64,000 nucleotides of DNA. It comes from JAJYSO01 sp964579505. GTDB taxonomy: Bacteria > Bacteroidota > Bacteroidia > Flavobacteriales > Flavobacteriaceae. The stretch lies in contig CAZOGC010000012.1 of NCBI GenBank assembly GCA_964579505.1, forward strand, positions 5,299 to 69,298. The letters are read 5' to 3'. Shown here piece by piece: positions 52,098 through 60,946 of this stretch. The notes below the pieces were generated by a model. It made no database searches. It saw only the letters and a program-made list of their open reading frames with translations, and was not told the origin of the DNA. A program made the translations under genes and the position numbers. Position 1 is the stretch's first letter. Each line of letters starts with the position of its first letter.

Positions 52098-53276
52098 TTA
52101 TTTTAAACGATTTAAAATTTGAAGGATTTTTGCGCACCCTTTTCGTATTTCTTCCTCAGATATGGTAAGTGGTGGCGTAATGCGTACGGCTCGTTTTTCA
52201 AACAAAAGCCAAAATAAAATCAAGCCTTCTTTATCTGCTTCTAAAATAAGCCGGTTAGCTATTTCTGCAGAAGACATAATTAAGCTTAGCATTAGTCCTT
52301 TACCTCTAATTTCTTTTATATATCTATGTTGCAACAATTCTCTAAACAGCTTTTCTTTCTGCAACACATCAGCCATTAAAGAAGTGTGTAATACTTCTTT
52401 TAATACGGCTAATGAAGCGGCGGCTACCACCGGATTTCCTCCAAAAGTGGTGATGTGCGCCATTTCAGGATTTTCACGCAATGTATCCATTATTTCTGCA
52501 CTGGCTACAAAAGCACCCACGGGCAACCCGCCAGCCATTCCTTTACCTATTGCCATAATATCGGGCACTATCCCATAATGCTCATATCCAAAAAGCTTTC
52601 CTGTCCGACCAAATCCGGGTTGAATTTCATCTAAGATGAGTAGTGCACCGGTTTCTTCGCAACGTTTTTTTACTTTTTGAAGGTAGTTATCGTTTGGCAT
52701 CACAAAACCTGCTCCTCCTTGAATCGTCTCTAAAATAACTCCGGCCGTTTTTGAAGTAATTTTTTCCAGCTCTTCTTCTACATTAAAACCGATGTATGAA
52801 ATTTTAGGAATAAGCGGCTCAAAAGGTTTTTTTCTTTCTTCTAAACCCATTAAACTCAATGCCCCCATTGTATTACCGTGATAGGCTTGCTTAGCCGCAA
52901 CAATTTCTTGTCGGCCGGTATACCTCCGCGCTAACTTCAATGCTCCTTCTATTGCTTCGGTTCCACTATTTACGAGATACACTTTAGCCTGAGGAATGTC
53001 TATATTTTGAGCTAGTAATTCTGCGTACTCTACTGCCGGGCCTTGCGCATATTCGCCATAAACCATTACGTGTAAATACCGCGCTGCTTGCTGTTGAATA
53101 GCTGCAACCACCTTAGGGTTACAATGTCCTAGGCTACAAGCTGAAACACCGGCTACAAAATCTAAATATTCTTTTCCGGAAGTGGTGTACAAATAACTCC
53201 CTTTAGCATAGTCTACCTCTACCCCTAAAGGATGTGTACTGGTTTGGGCTTGGTACTTTAAAAATTTTTCTTTCAT
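52098..53276 (-). CDS. Class III aminotransferase (ornithine/acetylornithine-type)
   Basis: From ATG 53276 (MKEKFLKYQAQTSTHPLGVEV) the protein has 392 residues; a GTG at 53288 would add four. It is a fold-type I PLP enzyme: VNSGTEAIEGALKLAR binds phosphate, LILDEIQPGFGRTGKLF contacts the ring, and the Schiff-base lysine is in DIMAIGKGMAGGLPVGAF. GGNPVVAAASLAVLK is typical of the acetylornithine/ornithine subgroup. The specific substrate is not decided by sequence. It lies between the TPR and OstA-like genes on the same strand. Confidence 0.88.
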   Translation of the reverse strand: MKEKFLKYQAQTSTHPLGVEVDYAKGSYLYTTSGKEYLDFVAGVSACSLGHCNPKVVAAIQQQAARYLHVMVYGEYAQGPAVEYAELLAQNIDIPQAKVYLVNSGTEAIEGALKLARRYTGRQEIVAAKQAYHGNTMGALSLMGLEERKKPFEPLIPKISYIGFNVEEELEKITSKTAGVILETIQGGAGFVMPNDNYLQKVKKRCEETGALLILDEIQPGFGRTGKLFGYEHYGIVPDIMAIGKGMAGGLPVGAFVASAEIMDTLRENPEMAHITTFGGNPVVAAASLAVLKEVLHTSLMADVLQKEKLFRELLQHRYIKEIRGKGLMLSLIMSSAEIANRLILEADKEGLILFWLLFEKRAVRITPPLTISEEEIRKGCAKILQILNRLK

Positions 53277-53330
53277 CTTCTTCACCACGAAAGTTACCTT
53301 TCTCTCTTCTATAAATTAGTTAACCGAAAA

Positions 53331-55115
53331 TTATTTTTTATCGGTCTTTTTTGACGCTGAATCCAATTTCATCTTCAGTTTCGGTTTTTCTCGTATAGAA
53401 TCTCTCACTTTAAATTGAAGTTTTTTCTGCTGCGTTTTAACCGAATCTGTTTCTATTGAATGATCTTGAAGTATTTCAGGCGTTAACCGCGATTTCTCAT
53501 TCATAAGCGGCTGATTTCGATCTTTAGGAGAACCAAAAAAGCGCTCAACCTTAGGCAATGGAATACCTCGTATTTTTGGTAACGTTATAGGCGGATCTCC
53601 TTCAAACAATTGTTCTTTACTCAATATACGTTCATCACCTCGCCAATTAAAACCACGCAGTTTTCTTGCATTTTTAGGAAGGTTACTCGGCACATAAGAC
53701 ACGGCATCGGGCTGTTCTTTATACGTCACAGAGCGTATCTCCTTATCTTCAAAAGTAATTCTTATAGCCGAAGCAATGGCTTTATTAATGGCTTGCAATA
53801 CTCCCTCTTTATTGCGATAATAAAAAATAGTTTCGGTATTTTTTATAAAATTGGCCTCTGTAAGTTCATTATCGGTAAACAACCCGTACATGTATTTTCC
53901 CTTTACTTGGTTATATCCACCTAGCGTATCTTTTTGGATGAGAAAAGCGTGGTCATATACACTCAGTGAGTCTAATTTATTGGTCAGTGTATCGCTAAAG
54001 ATTTTTATCGTATCACCGGTAAGCTGGTTTAATCCTGAAAAGACAATTGGTTGACCTATCATCTTTGTTATGCCTTTATCTTCCCTAACAAAAATAGAAT
54101 CACAACATCCGTTCATATCCTTTTTATAAAATCGAGCGTTGTAAAAAGCACGTAAAATTCTGTGGTCCGGTTTGCCGGTAACCATCAACGTATCGCTGTG
54201 TATAAAGATACTGTCTTGCCCTTGCTTTTTAGCCACATAAGCTCGTTTCGTAATAAAAACTGAATCTTTATCTCGATAGACCTCTGCATAATTACCATAC
54301 ACTACAGACTGGTTAGCGGTATCTATCACCTTGATGTTATTGGTGGCTGATGCAAAATGCGTTTTTCGGTTAAAGTAAATACTATCGCCCTTAAGTATGC
54401 GATTATCATAAAAGACCGTAGCTTTTTTTACAAAATTTCCGTAGTACTTATGCGTATCGTAAAAACCACGTTCGCAATACACTTTATATTTTTTACCGGT
54501 AATGGTTGTCGGTCCGTACAAATAGGCCTTCCCGGTTTGTGTATAAAAATCTATGTGATCAGAATGAATAGTATCTTGATCGTTTTTAACCACCACATTA
54601 TCTAAAAAAGAATATTTCTTTTGATTGGCGTAATAACGTCCTACGCGGCTGGTAATAACACTAGTACTATCGCGTACCGTACCTCCGCTTCGGTAAAAAG
54701 CCTCTTGTTTCTGTCGACTAAAAAATAAACTATCTGTAGTAAGTGTTGTAGTGGGCGTTTGCAATTGAACGTGATTACTAGCAAAAGCAAAACGCGTTTT
54801 ACCATCATACTCTGCATAGCCACTCGTAAGTGTAATCGTATCGCCTTGTACCATTTTTACATGGCCGGAAGCTCTAAAAAAATTATCTTTCTTATAAAAA
54901 ATAGCCTGATCGCACCACACTTTTATCCCTTCGTGGGTAAAAGTAACCTGTTGGTCATTTACCTCATACATAAGCAACGCACCCGGATATTTTGCTTCAT
55001 TTTTAAGGGTGCGTTCGCTGGTATACTTAATCTGTTTCTCTCCTTTTTGTTGAGCGTATATTACTCCTCCAAAATTGCACACGAGAACACCGATAAGAAA
55101 GAGTACCTTTTTCAA
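53331..55115 (-). CDS. OstA/LptA-like lipopolysaccharide transport protein
   Basis: A 594-residue exported protein with a signal peptide (MKKVLFLIGVLVCNFGGVIYAQQ). It consists of repeated beta-jellyroll strands such as AIFYKKDNFFRASGHVKMVQGDTITLTSG, typical of the OstA/LptA domain, with many copies of YGNYAEVYRDKD-like turns. The C-terminal 120 residues are Lys/Asp-rich and probably disordered. In Bacteroidota such proteins are thought to help LPS reach the outer membrane; this is inference. The adjacent purA is unrelated. Confidence 0.8.
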   Translation of the reverse strand: MKKVLFLIGVLVCNFGGVIYAQQKGEKQIKYTSERTLKNEAKYPGALLMYEVNDQQVTFTHEGIKVWCDQAIFYKKDNFFRASGHVKMVQGDTITLTSGYAEYDGKTRFAFASNHVQLQTPTTTLTTDSLFFSRQKQEAFYRSGGTVRDSTSVITSRVGRYYANQKKYSFLDNVVVKNDQDTIHSDHIDFYTQTGKAYLYGPTTITGKKYKVYCERGFYDTHKYYGNFVKKATVFYDNRILKGDSIYFNRKTHFASATNNIKVIDTANQSVVYGNYAEVYRDKDSVFITKRAYVAKKQGQDSIFIHSDTLMVTGKPDHRILRAFYNARFYKKDMNGCCDSIFVREDKGITKMIGQPIVFSGLNQLTGDTIKIFSDTLTNKLDSLSVYDHAFLIQKDTLGGYNQVKGKYMYGLFTDNELTEANFIKNTETIFYYRNKEGVLQAINKAIASAIRITFEDKEIRSVTYKEQPDAVSYVPSNLPKNARKLRGFNWRGDERILSKEQLFEGDPPITLPKIRGIPLPKVERFFGSPKDRNQPLMNEKSRLTPEILQDHSIETDSVKTQQKKLQFKVRDSIREKPKLKMKLDSASKKTDKK

Positions 55116-55154
55116 AACGTATAAGGGCTTATCTGGCTATAGTATAGCCGTAAT

Positions 55155-56426
55155 TTAGCGATTTATGGTTTGCTTTCTATCAGGACCAACAGAAACAATC
55201 TTAACCGGAACACCTACATATTTTTCTATAAAAGCAATATAGTCTGAAAATGTTTTAGGAAACGCGGCAGTGTCTGTTACGGCCGTAAGATCTTCACTCC
55301 AACCCGGAAGCGTGGTATATACCGGGGTAACCTCTTCTTTATTTATAGAAAAGGGCAAGTGTTTAATTTCTTTTCCTTGATGTTGATAGGCTGTACATAC
55401 TTTAAGTTGCTTAAAACCACTTAAAACATCGCCTTTCATCATACAAAGTTGGGTTACACCATTAAGATTAACCGTATATTTTAGTGCTACTAGGTCTAAC
55501 CAACCACATCGTCTAGGGCGTTTAGTGACGGCTCCAAATTCATTTCCTTTTTTAGCCATTAAAGCACCGGTTTCATCTTCTAGTTCAGTCGGAAAAGGGC
55601 CGTTGCCCACTCGGGTAGTATAGGCTTTAAAAATACCGTATACTTCGCCTATTTTATGTGGAGCTACCCCCAATCCGGTACAGGCCCCGGCAGCGGTAGT
55701 ATTACTAGAGGTAACATAGGGATAGGTGCCAAAATCAATATCGAGCAATGAACCTTGTGCCCCCTCTGCCAAGATTGTTTTACCGGCTGCTTGTTCCTCA
55801 TTTATATATGCTACTGAATCTATAAATCGAAGTGTCTTTAATACTTCTACACTTTCAAAAAATTCAGCTTCCAGTTCTTTTAGATCATATTGAATATCTG
55901 CATTATAATTGGCCAGCATACGCTCATGCTTATCGGCTAATTTGCGGTATTTTGTTTTCCAATCAGCTAGTTCAAAATCACCTATACGAAAACCATTTCT
56001 TCCGGTTTTGTCCATATAAGTAGGGCCAATTCCTTTCAACGTTGAGCCTATTTTTGCTTTTCCTTTAGAGGCTTCTGAGGCTGCATCTAACAATCGGTGT
56101 GTGGGTAAGATGACATGGGCTCTCTTAGACAGTAAAATTTTCGATTTATAGTCTATATCAAATTTGTCTAGACTCTCTAGCTCTTGTCTAAAGACTACCG
56201 GGTCTATTACCACGCCGTTACCCACCAAGTTAAGCGCTTTGGGGTGAAAAATTCCGGAAGGAATGGTACGCAAAACATGTTTAATTCCTTCAAACTCTAA
56301 GGTGTGCCCAGCATTGGGACCACCTTGAAAACGCGCTACAATGTCATACCCTTTGGTAAGTACGTCAACCACTTTTCCTTTACCTTCGTCGCCCCATTGC
56401 AGGCCGAGTAGCAAGTCTACTGCCAT
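55155..56426 (-). CDS. purA: Adenylosuccinate synthetase
   Basis: From ATG 56426 (MAVDLLLGLQWGDEGKGKVVD) the protein has 423 residues, the family norm. QWGDEGKGK is the GTP/IMP P-loop with the catalytic aspartate, and GPNAGHTLEF, GNGVVIDPVV, STLKGIGPTYMDK and KRPRRCGWLDLVALKY are further family motifs. It joins IMP and aspartate to give adenylosuccinate for AMP synthesis. A longer frame from 56498 lies inside fur. The start is four bases after the fur stop, so the two form an operon. Confidence 0.96.
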   Translation of the reverse strand: MAVDLLLGLQWGDEGKGKVVDVLTKGYDIVARFQGGPNAGHTLEFEGIKHVLRTIPSGIFHPKALNLVGNGVVIDPVVFRQELESLDKFDIDYKSKILLSKRAHVILPTHRLLDAASEASKGKAKIGSTLKGIGPTYMDKTGRNGFRIGDFELADWKTKYRKLADKHERMLANYNADIQYDLKELEAEFFESVEVLKTLRFIDSVAYINEEQAAGKTILAEGAQGSLLDIDFGTYPYVTSSNTTAAGACTGLGVAPHKIGEVYGIFKAYTTRVGNGPFPTELEDETGALMAKKGNEFGAVTKRPRRCGWLDLVALKYTVNLNGVTQLCMMKGDVLSGFKQLKVCTAYQHQGKEIKHLPFSINKEEVTPVYTTLPGWSEDLTAVTDTAAFPKTFSDYIAFIEKYVGVPVKIVSVGPDRKQTINR

Positions 56427-56430
56427 AAAA

Positions 56431-56892
56431 CTATTCTTTGGATGTGTTTTTCTTTGTGCCGTAAAAGTATAATGAATGGTTACTAATATCCAAATCAAAT
56501 ACTTCTTCTATTGTTTTTTTTATTGCTCCAATTCTCGGGTCGCAAAACTCTATAACTTCTCCTGTATCGGTTAAGATTACATGATCGTGTTGTTGGTCAA
56601 AATACGATTTCTCATATTGCGCCTGATTTTTACCAAACTGGTGTTTACGCACCAAACCGCATTCTAACAAAAGTTCTATCGTATTATAAAGTGTGGCTCG
56701 GCTCACTCTATAATTTTTATTTTTCATAATGATATAAAGCGATTCTATATCAAAGTGTCTATTTTGATTATAGACCTCGTGCAAAATAGCAAAACGCTCG
56801 GGTGTCTTGCGATGTGCGTTCTCTTCCAAAAACTTGGTAAAGACGTTTTTTACAACAGCCTGGTCGTTTTCTCGTTTTTCTGTACTCTTCAT
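56431..56892 (-). CDS. Fur/PerR/Zur-family regulator
   Basis: A 153-residue winged-helix metalloregulator. KTPERFAILHEVYNQNRHFDIESLY is the recognition/winged helix, and VSRATLYNTIELLLECGLVRKH is the Fur DNA-binding helix. The metal-binding HDHVILTDTGEVIEFCDP keeps His-Asp-His and Glu but has Thr where other Fur proteins have the first CxxC pair, a difference common in Bacteroidota. It senses Fe, Zn or peroxide; which is not decided. It lies between rel and purA, with its own TAAATTTG seven bases before the ATG. Confidence 0.88.
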   Translation of the reverse strand: MKSTEKRENDQAVVKNVFTKFLEENAHRKTPERFAILHEVYNQNRHFDIESLYIIMKNKNYRVSRATLYNTIELLLECGLVRKHQFGKNQAQYEKSYFDQQHDHVILTDTGEVIEFCDPRIGAIKKTIEEVFDLDISNHSLYFYGTKKNTSKE

Positions 56893-56899
56893 AATTTTG

Positions 56900-56907
56900 C
56901 AAATTTA
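56900..56907 (-). promoter_or_regulatory. -7 element TAAATTTG of the fur gene
   Basis: On the minus strand TAAATTTG is seven bases upstream of the fur ATG and lies just before the end of rel, so fur-purA can be transcribed separately with a very short leader. Confidence 0.45.
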
Positions 56908-56911
56908 AGGT

Positions 56912-59122
56912 TTATTCGCGGGTTACCTTATCTATTCCATCTATTTCTTTTAGCCTGTGAATTAGTTTTTTAAGAATTGTATTATTTTTCACTTTCAGGG
57001 CTATTTTTCCTTCAAATAAGTTTTCTTTACTCTGAAAAGAGATTGATTGCATATTTACATGTAAGTTTTTAGAAATTACGCCGGTTACCGCACTCACTAA
57101 TCCTAAATTATCCAATCCATTAAGCTTAATAACCGCTCTAAACTCTTCTTGGGAAGAATCTATCCACTTAGCCTTCATTATTCTATATGCATAATTACTC
57201 TGCATCTGAATAGCATTGGGGCAATTTTTCTTGTGTATTTTCAATCCTTCGTTAACCGTAAGAAAGCCAAACACATCATCTCCGGGGATGGGGTTGCAAC
57301 AATTGGCTAATTTGTAATCTAATTTTTCTTCATCATCACCAAATACTAATTGATCGTAGTTAGTCGTAATCTCGTCATCGTGTATTTTTTCAGGTTTAGA
57401 TGGCTTTCTTATTTTTCCCTTAAGTAAAGACATCAACGAATTACTTCGAGAGGCAGCATATTTTTTAAGGGCTATATTATCTATCGTCCCAATCTCAATA
57501 CGATAAAATAAGTCTAAACTCGTTTTTAAATTAAAATAACGAATCAAACCTCCTATCGTGTTATCATTAAAAGGAATTTTTTGTGCTCTAAGTTTGCGCT
57601 TAAGCATTTCTTTTCCACGTTGGGCGTGTTCTTTTTTTTCTGCCTTAAGCGCGGTTTTTATTTTAGAACGTGCTCTTCCTGTAGCAGCGTAATCTAACCA
57701 TTTAATAGTTGGTTTTACATTCTCTGAGGTAATTATCTCTACCTGATCTCCACTTTTAAGTATGTGACTGAGTGGCACCAGTTTACCATTAACCTTTGCT
57801 CCTCGCGTATGCAAACCAACCTCTGTATGTACACTAAACGAAAAATCTAATGGAGTGGCTCCTTTGGGAAGCGATTTTAAATCACCATTAGGCGTAAAAA
57901 CAAAAATCTCTTTAGCATATAGGTTTAGCTTAAACTGTTCTACAAAGTCAACCGCATTGGTTTCTTGATTTTCTACCGCCTCTTGTAGTTTATTTAGCCA
58001 TTGCTCTAGACTCTCATCATTATCATCTTCGTGATGTTTATATTTATAATGTGCCGCATAGCCACGCTCAGCTATTTCATGCATACGCTCACTGCGAATC
58101 TGCACCTCTACCCAATGCCCCTCAGGCCCCATTACCGTAATATGCAAAGCTTCATATCCCGTTGATTTAGGGGAAGAAATCCAATCGCGCAAACGAGTCG
58201 GGTTTGGTCTAAAACTATCCGTAACGATAGAGTATATTTTCCAAGCCAAGAATTTTTCTGAAGTGGGAGTACTTTTATAGATAATACGAATAGCAAATTT
58301 ATCGTAAACCTCGTCAAAGGTAACTTGCTGTGCTTGTATTTTTTTTCGAATAGAAAAAATAGATTTTGTTCGCCCTTTAATATAATATTCTATTCCCTCC
58401 GTATCTAAGGCTGTTGAGATGATAGATGAAAAAGAAGCAATATAAGCATCGCGTTCTTCTTTTGTCTCTTTCATACGGGTTTTAATATCGGCATATACCT
58501 CTGGCTCTGTATATTTTAAACTGAGATCTTCTAGCTCTGTTTTGATGTTATACAAACCGATTCGGTGTGCTAAAGGAGCGTAGATATACAGGGTTTCAGA
58601 CGCAATTTTTAATTGCTTATAATCTGGCATGGCTTCCATCGTACGCATATTATGCAGCCGATCTGCCAACTTAATAAGAATAACCCGAACATCTTCGTTA
58701 AGGGTAAGCAGCATTTTTCTGAAATTCTCTGCTTGTAACGACACGTTTTGCTCTAAATCTATATTGCTGATTTTTGTAAGTCCATCAACAATATGCATTA
58801 CAGTTTCACCAAAAGATTTATCAATATCTTTTAAGGTGTATTTTGTATCTTCAACCACATCGTGTAATAATGCTGCTGCAATTGAAGTAGCATCCAGTCC
58901 AATTTCAGAAGCCACAATTTTAGCCACTGCTAATGGGTGAAAAATATAAGCTTCACCTGATTTTCGGCGTTGCCCATTGTGTGCTTCCATTGCTATATCA
59001 AAAGCTTCGCGAATTAATTTCTTATCAGCTTTATCTAAATTCCGATAGCTAACTCGCAGCAACTCTTTATACTGTCGTGTAATTTCTTTATTTTCTTTTT
59101 CTATAGCTTCTTCTGACATCAT
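56912..59122 (-). CDS. Bifunctional (p)ppGpp synthetase/hydrolase, Rel/SpoT
   Basis: A 736-residue RSH enzyme. The HD hydrolase domain has AAALLHDVVEDTKYTL and LADRLHNMRTMEA, so hydrolysis is likely active. The synthetase domain has VYDKFAIRIIYKS and STGYEALHITVMGPEG, a normal substrate-binding pattern. A TGS domain (EIFVFTPNGDLKSLPKGATPLDFSF) and a C-terminal ACT domain follow. It sets the (p)ppGpp alarmone level. The gene is typical of the single-copy Rel in Bacteroidota. No second RSH is visible in the window. Confidence 0.95.
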   Translation of the reverse strand: MMSEEAIEKENKEITRQYKELLRVSYRNLDKADKKLIREAFDIAMEAHNGQRRKSGEAYIFHPLAVAKIVASEIGLDATSIAAALLHDVVEDTKYTLKDIDKSFGETVMHIVDGLTKISNIDLEQNVSLQAENFRKMLLTLNEDVRVILIKLADRLHNMRTMEAMPDYKQLKIASETLYIYAPLAHRIGLYNIKTELEDLSLKYTEPEVYADIKTRMKETKEERDAYIASFSSIISTALDTEGIEYYIKGRTKSIFSIRKKIQAQQVTFDEVYDKFAIRIIYKSTPTSEKFLAWKIYSIVTDSFRPNPTRLRDWISSPKSTGYEALHITVMGPEGHWVEVQIRSERMHEIAERGYAAHYKYKHHEDDNDESLEQWLNKLQEAVENQETNAVDFVEQFKLNLYAKEIFVFTPNGDLKSLPKGATPLDFSFSVHTEVGLHTRGAKVNGKLVPLSHILKSGDQVEIITSENVKPTIKWLDYAATGRARSKIKTALKAEKKEHAQRGKEMLKRKLRAQKIPFNDNTIGGLIRYFNLKTSLDLFYRIEIGTIDNIALKKYAASRSNSLMSLLKGKIRKPSKPEKIHDDEITTNYDQLVFGDDEEKLDYKLANCCNPIPGDDVFGFLTVNEGLKIHKKNCPNAIQMQSNYAYRIMKAKWIDSSQEEFRAVIKLNGLDNLGLVSAVTGVISKNLHVNMQSISFQSKENLFEGKIALKVKNNTILKKLIHRLKEIDGIDKVTRE

Positions 59123-59202
59123 AAGACTAAGATACTAAAATATTTGAATTATACCTCTCTCAAAAACACGTCTATAAATTTTTTAAGTATACAGAATATA
59201 CA

Positions 59203-59236
59203 CAAAAAAGAGACCGCCAGAATTGGCGGTCTCTCA
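59203..59236 (-). terminator. Terminator of the OmpA-family gene
   Basis: AGAGACCGCCA pairs with TGGCGGTCTCT around GAAT; on the minus strand a T run follows. It separates the OmpA gene from rel. Confidence 0.9.
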
Positions 59237-59270
59237 GATTTAAATCTATTCGTGTTTATATAACCTAATT

Positions 59271-60557
59271 TTATTTCAATTTAAAGGTTACACGTCTTAC
59301 AAGTTGACGAGCAGCAGCAGAGGAAGAATCAACGGTATCGTCTTCTCCGTTTCCTTTAACTGTTAATCTGCTAGCATCTACACCAGAAGCAACCAAGACA
59401 TCTTTTACGTGTTGTGCACGTTTTAGAGAAAGTTTTTGGTTGTAGTCTGAATTACCTACAGCATCAGCGTAACCAACTAGTTCAGCATTAGCAGAAGTGT
59501 GCTCATTCATATATTTTACAAGGTAGTTAATAGCTTGTAAAGAGTAAGCTTCTGGTTCAGAACTATTAAATTTGAAGTATACATTAACGTATCCTTTGTT
59601 CAACAATTCTTCAATAGTATTGTTTTGAACCGTAGTAACTTGATTTTTGTAACGTTTGTCTAAAGCATTTTCAAGCTCATCAGGAATACCGTTGTTGTTT
59701 TTATCAACTGCTTGTCCTTTAGTATTAACTGTTACACCAGAGATAGTGTTAGGTTCTTCATCTAGATAATCAGCCACACCGTCGTGGTCAGTATCTTTCA
59801 TGTTCTTTTTAATCTGATCAACATCATCACTTAAAGCTTGTAAGCGTCTGTTATCAGTTTCGTCGTTATACCAATCAGCGTGTACTTTATCTTTAGCACC
59901 TATATAGTATGTTATACCAATAGTAGTATTAAAGTATGCAGCTTTAAACCCTCTGTTTGAAGCTGGACGAGTACCATCAAAAGAACGGTTTTGACGAACA
60001 TTTACAAATACAGAAGCGTCAGCTGTTAAAGCAAAATGATCACCTAAACGAATTTGAGGAGTTACCCCAGCGGTAATAAACCCAAGAGCATCACCGTCAA
60101 GATCAACGGGTGATTTATGCTTAAGCGAACCAATACCTGCACCGGCATGAGCCAATACATTAAAGGTATTTGTCCAACTTCTAAAACCTAAAAGGGTTCC
60201 TGCGTTAACTACCCCCTCGATAGATCCTCTAAAAAGGTTGCTTTCAAAAGGTTTAGAACCATCACCATTTTCAAAATGGTTATAGCCTGCTGTAAACTGG
60301 AAACCAAAAAGTGAATTAATCATATAACGTACATTCACGTCACCTGCCCAAAAGTCAGGAGTTTCTGTACTGTATCCAGCAGCAAATGGTCTTGTAGGTT
60401 TGGTCATTCCAAAATCAATCCCGATTGACCAGTGGTTGTAATCATGATAATTTGAAGTGGAGTTTGCATTGTCTGCAGAATTGTCTACTCCGCCATCTTG
60501 AGCTTGAGCAGCAAAAGCCACAAATACAAATGCAATAAGTAAGGATAACTTTTTCAT
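59271..60557 (-). CDS. OmpA-family outer membrane protein
   Basis: From ATG 60557 (MKKLSLLIAFVFVAFAAQAQ) the protein has 428 residues. A 20-residue signal peptide leads into an eight-strand-barrel-like region (about 25-230), a calcium-type linker (DTDHDGVADYLDEEP, DKNNNGIPDELE) and a C-terminal OmpA domain with NYLVKYMNEHTSANAELVGYAD and LSLKRAQHVKDVLVASGVDASRL for peptidoglycan binding. It anchors the outer membrane to the wall, probably as a major porin-like protein. The frame extends to 60620 but the signal peptide fixes the start. Its promoter region carries twin repeats. Confidence 0.93.
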   Translation of the reverse strand: MKKLSLLIAFVFVAFAAQAQDGGVDNSADNANSTSNYHDYNHWSIGIDFGMTKPTRPFAAGYSTETPDFWAGDVNVRYMINSLFGFQFTAGYNHFENGDGSKPFESNLFRGSIEGVVNAGTLLGFRSWTNTFNVLAHAGAGIGSLKHKSPVDLDGDALGFITAGVTPQIRLGDHFALTADASVFVNVRQNRSFDGTRPASNRGFKAAYFNTTIGITYYIGAKDKVHADWYNDETDNRRLQALSDDVDQIKKNMKDTDHDGVADYLDEEPNTISGVTVNTKGQAVDKNNNGIPDELENALDKRYKNQVTTVQNNTIEELLNKGYVNVYFKFNSSEPEAYSLQAINYLVKYMNEHTSANAELVGYADAVGNSDYNQKLSLKRAQHVKDVLVASGVDASRLTVKGNGEDDTVDSSSAAARQLVRRVTFKLK

Positions 60558-60597
60558 AATAGATGTATTTATGTGTTTTACACAATAGATTATGGGG

Positions 60598-60605
60598 CAA
60601 ATATA
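60598..60605 (-). promoter_or_regulatory. -7 element TATATTTG of the OmpA-family gene
   Basis: Minus-strand TATATTTG is an exact TAnnTTTG match 40 bases upstream of the ATG. The -33 zone lies between the two TTAGTCATT repeats. Confidence 0.6.
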
Positions 60606-60612
60606 AAACACT

Positions 60613-60641
60613 TTAGTCATTAAGAAAAATAATTAGTCATT
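60613..60641. promoter_or_regulatory. Twin direct repeats TTAGTCATT in the OmpA promoter
   Basis: TTAGTCATT occurs at 60613-60621 and again at 60633-60641, exactly 20 bases apart (two helical turns), flanking the -33 position of the OmpA promoter. This layout is typical of an operator pair. The binding protein is unknown. Confidence 0.45.
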
Positions 60642-60870
60642 TTTTCTATATAAAATGCTTATCATAATAACAGATTAGCCGCTTTTTACTTAATTATTTC
60701 CCAAAATATAGACTAATTACTTAGTGTATTATCATACAAAAAAACATACGCATAAAAAACAATCTGTCGCTAAGCTACTGCAATAACCACAACGGCTACC
60801 TGCACTTTATTATTAAACCCCTCTCAATCTAACAGGTCTACAAATACACTTTATATAACCAACAATTCTG

Positions 60871-60878
60871 TATATTTG
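60871..60878 (+). promoter_or_regulatory. -7 element TATATTTG of icd
   Basis: An exact TAnnTTTG match 68 bases before the icd ATG; no clear -33 TTG at the expected distance. Confidence 0.45.
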
Positions 60879-60946
60879 CCCTCACTTATTTTTAATTTGT
60901 ATAAATAATTTCTTTTTTTATCTAAATATCATAAAATCTCCTTCTT

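Larger units (their letters stand above)
60558..60946. other. Intergenic region between OmpA and icd genes
   Basis: No supportable protein gene. On the minus side a promoter and two TTAGTCATT repeats serve the OmpA gene; on the plus side TATATTTG serves icd. The central 150 bases (about 60690-60840) show nothing I can name. Confidence 0.5.

Noticed and set aside
52162..52578. A 138-codon plus-strand frame in the aminotransferase gene
   Set aside because: It is antisense to a well-supported class III aminotransferase and has no family features.
54759..55124. A 121-codon plus-strand frame at the OstA-like gene 5' end
   Set aside because: It is antisense to the signal peptide and first domain of the OstA-like gene.
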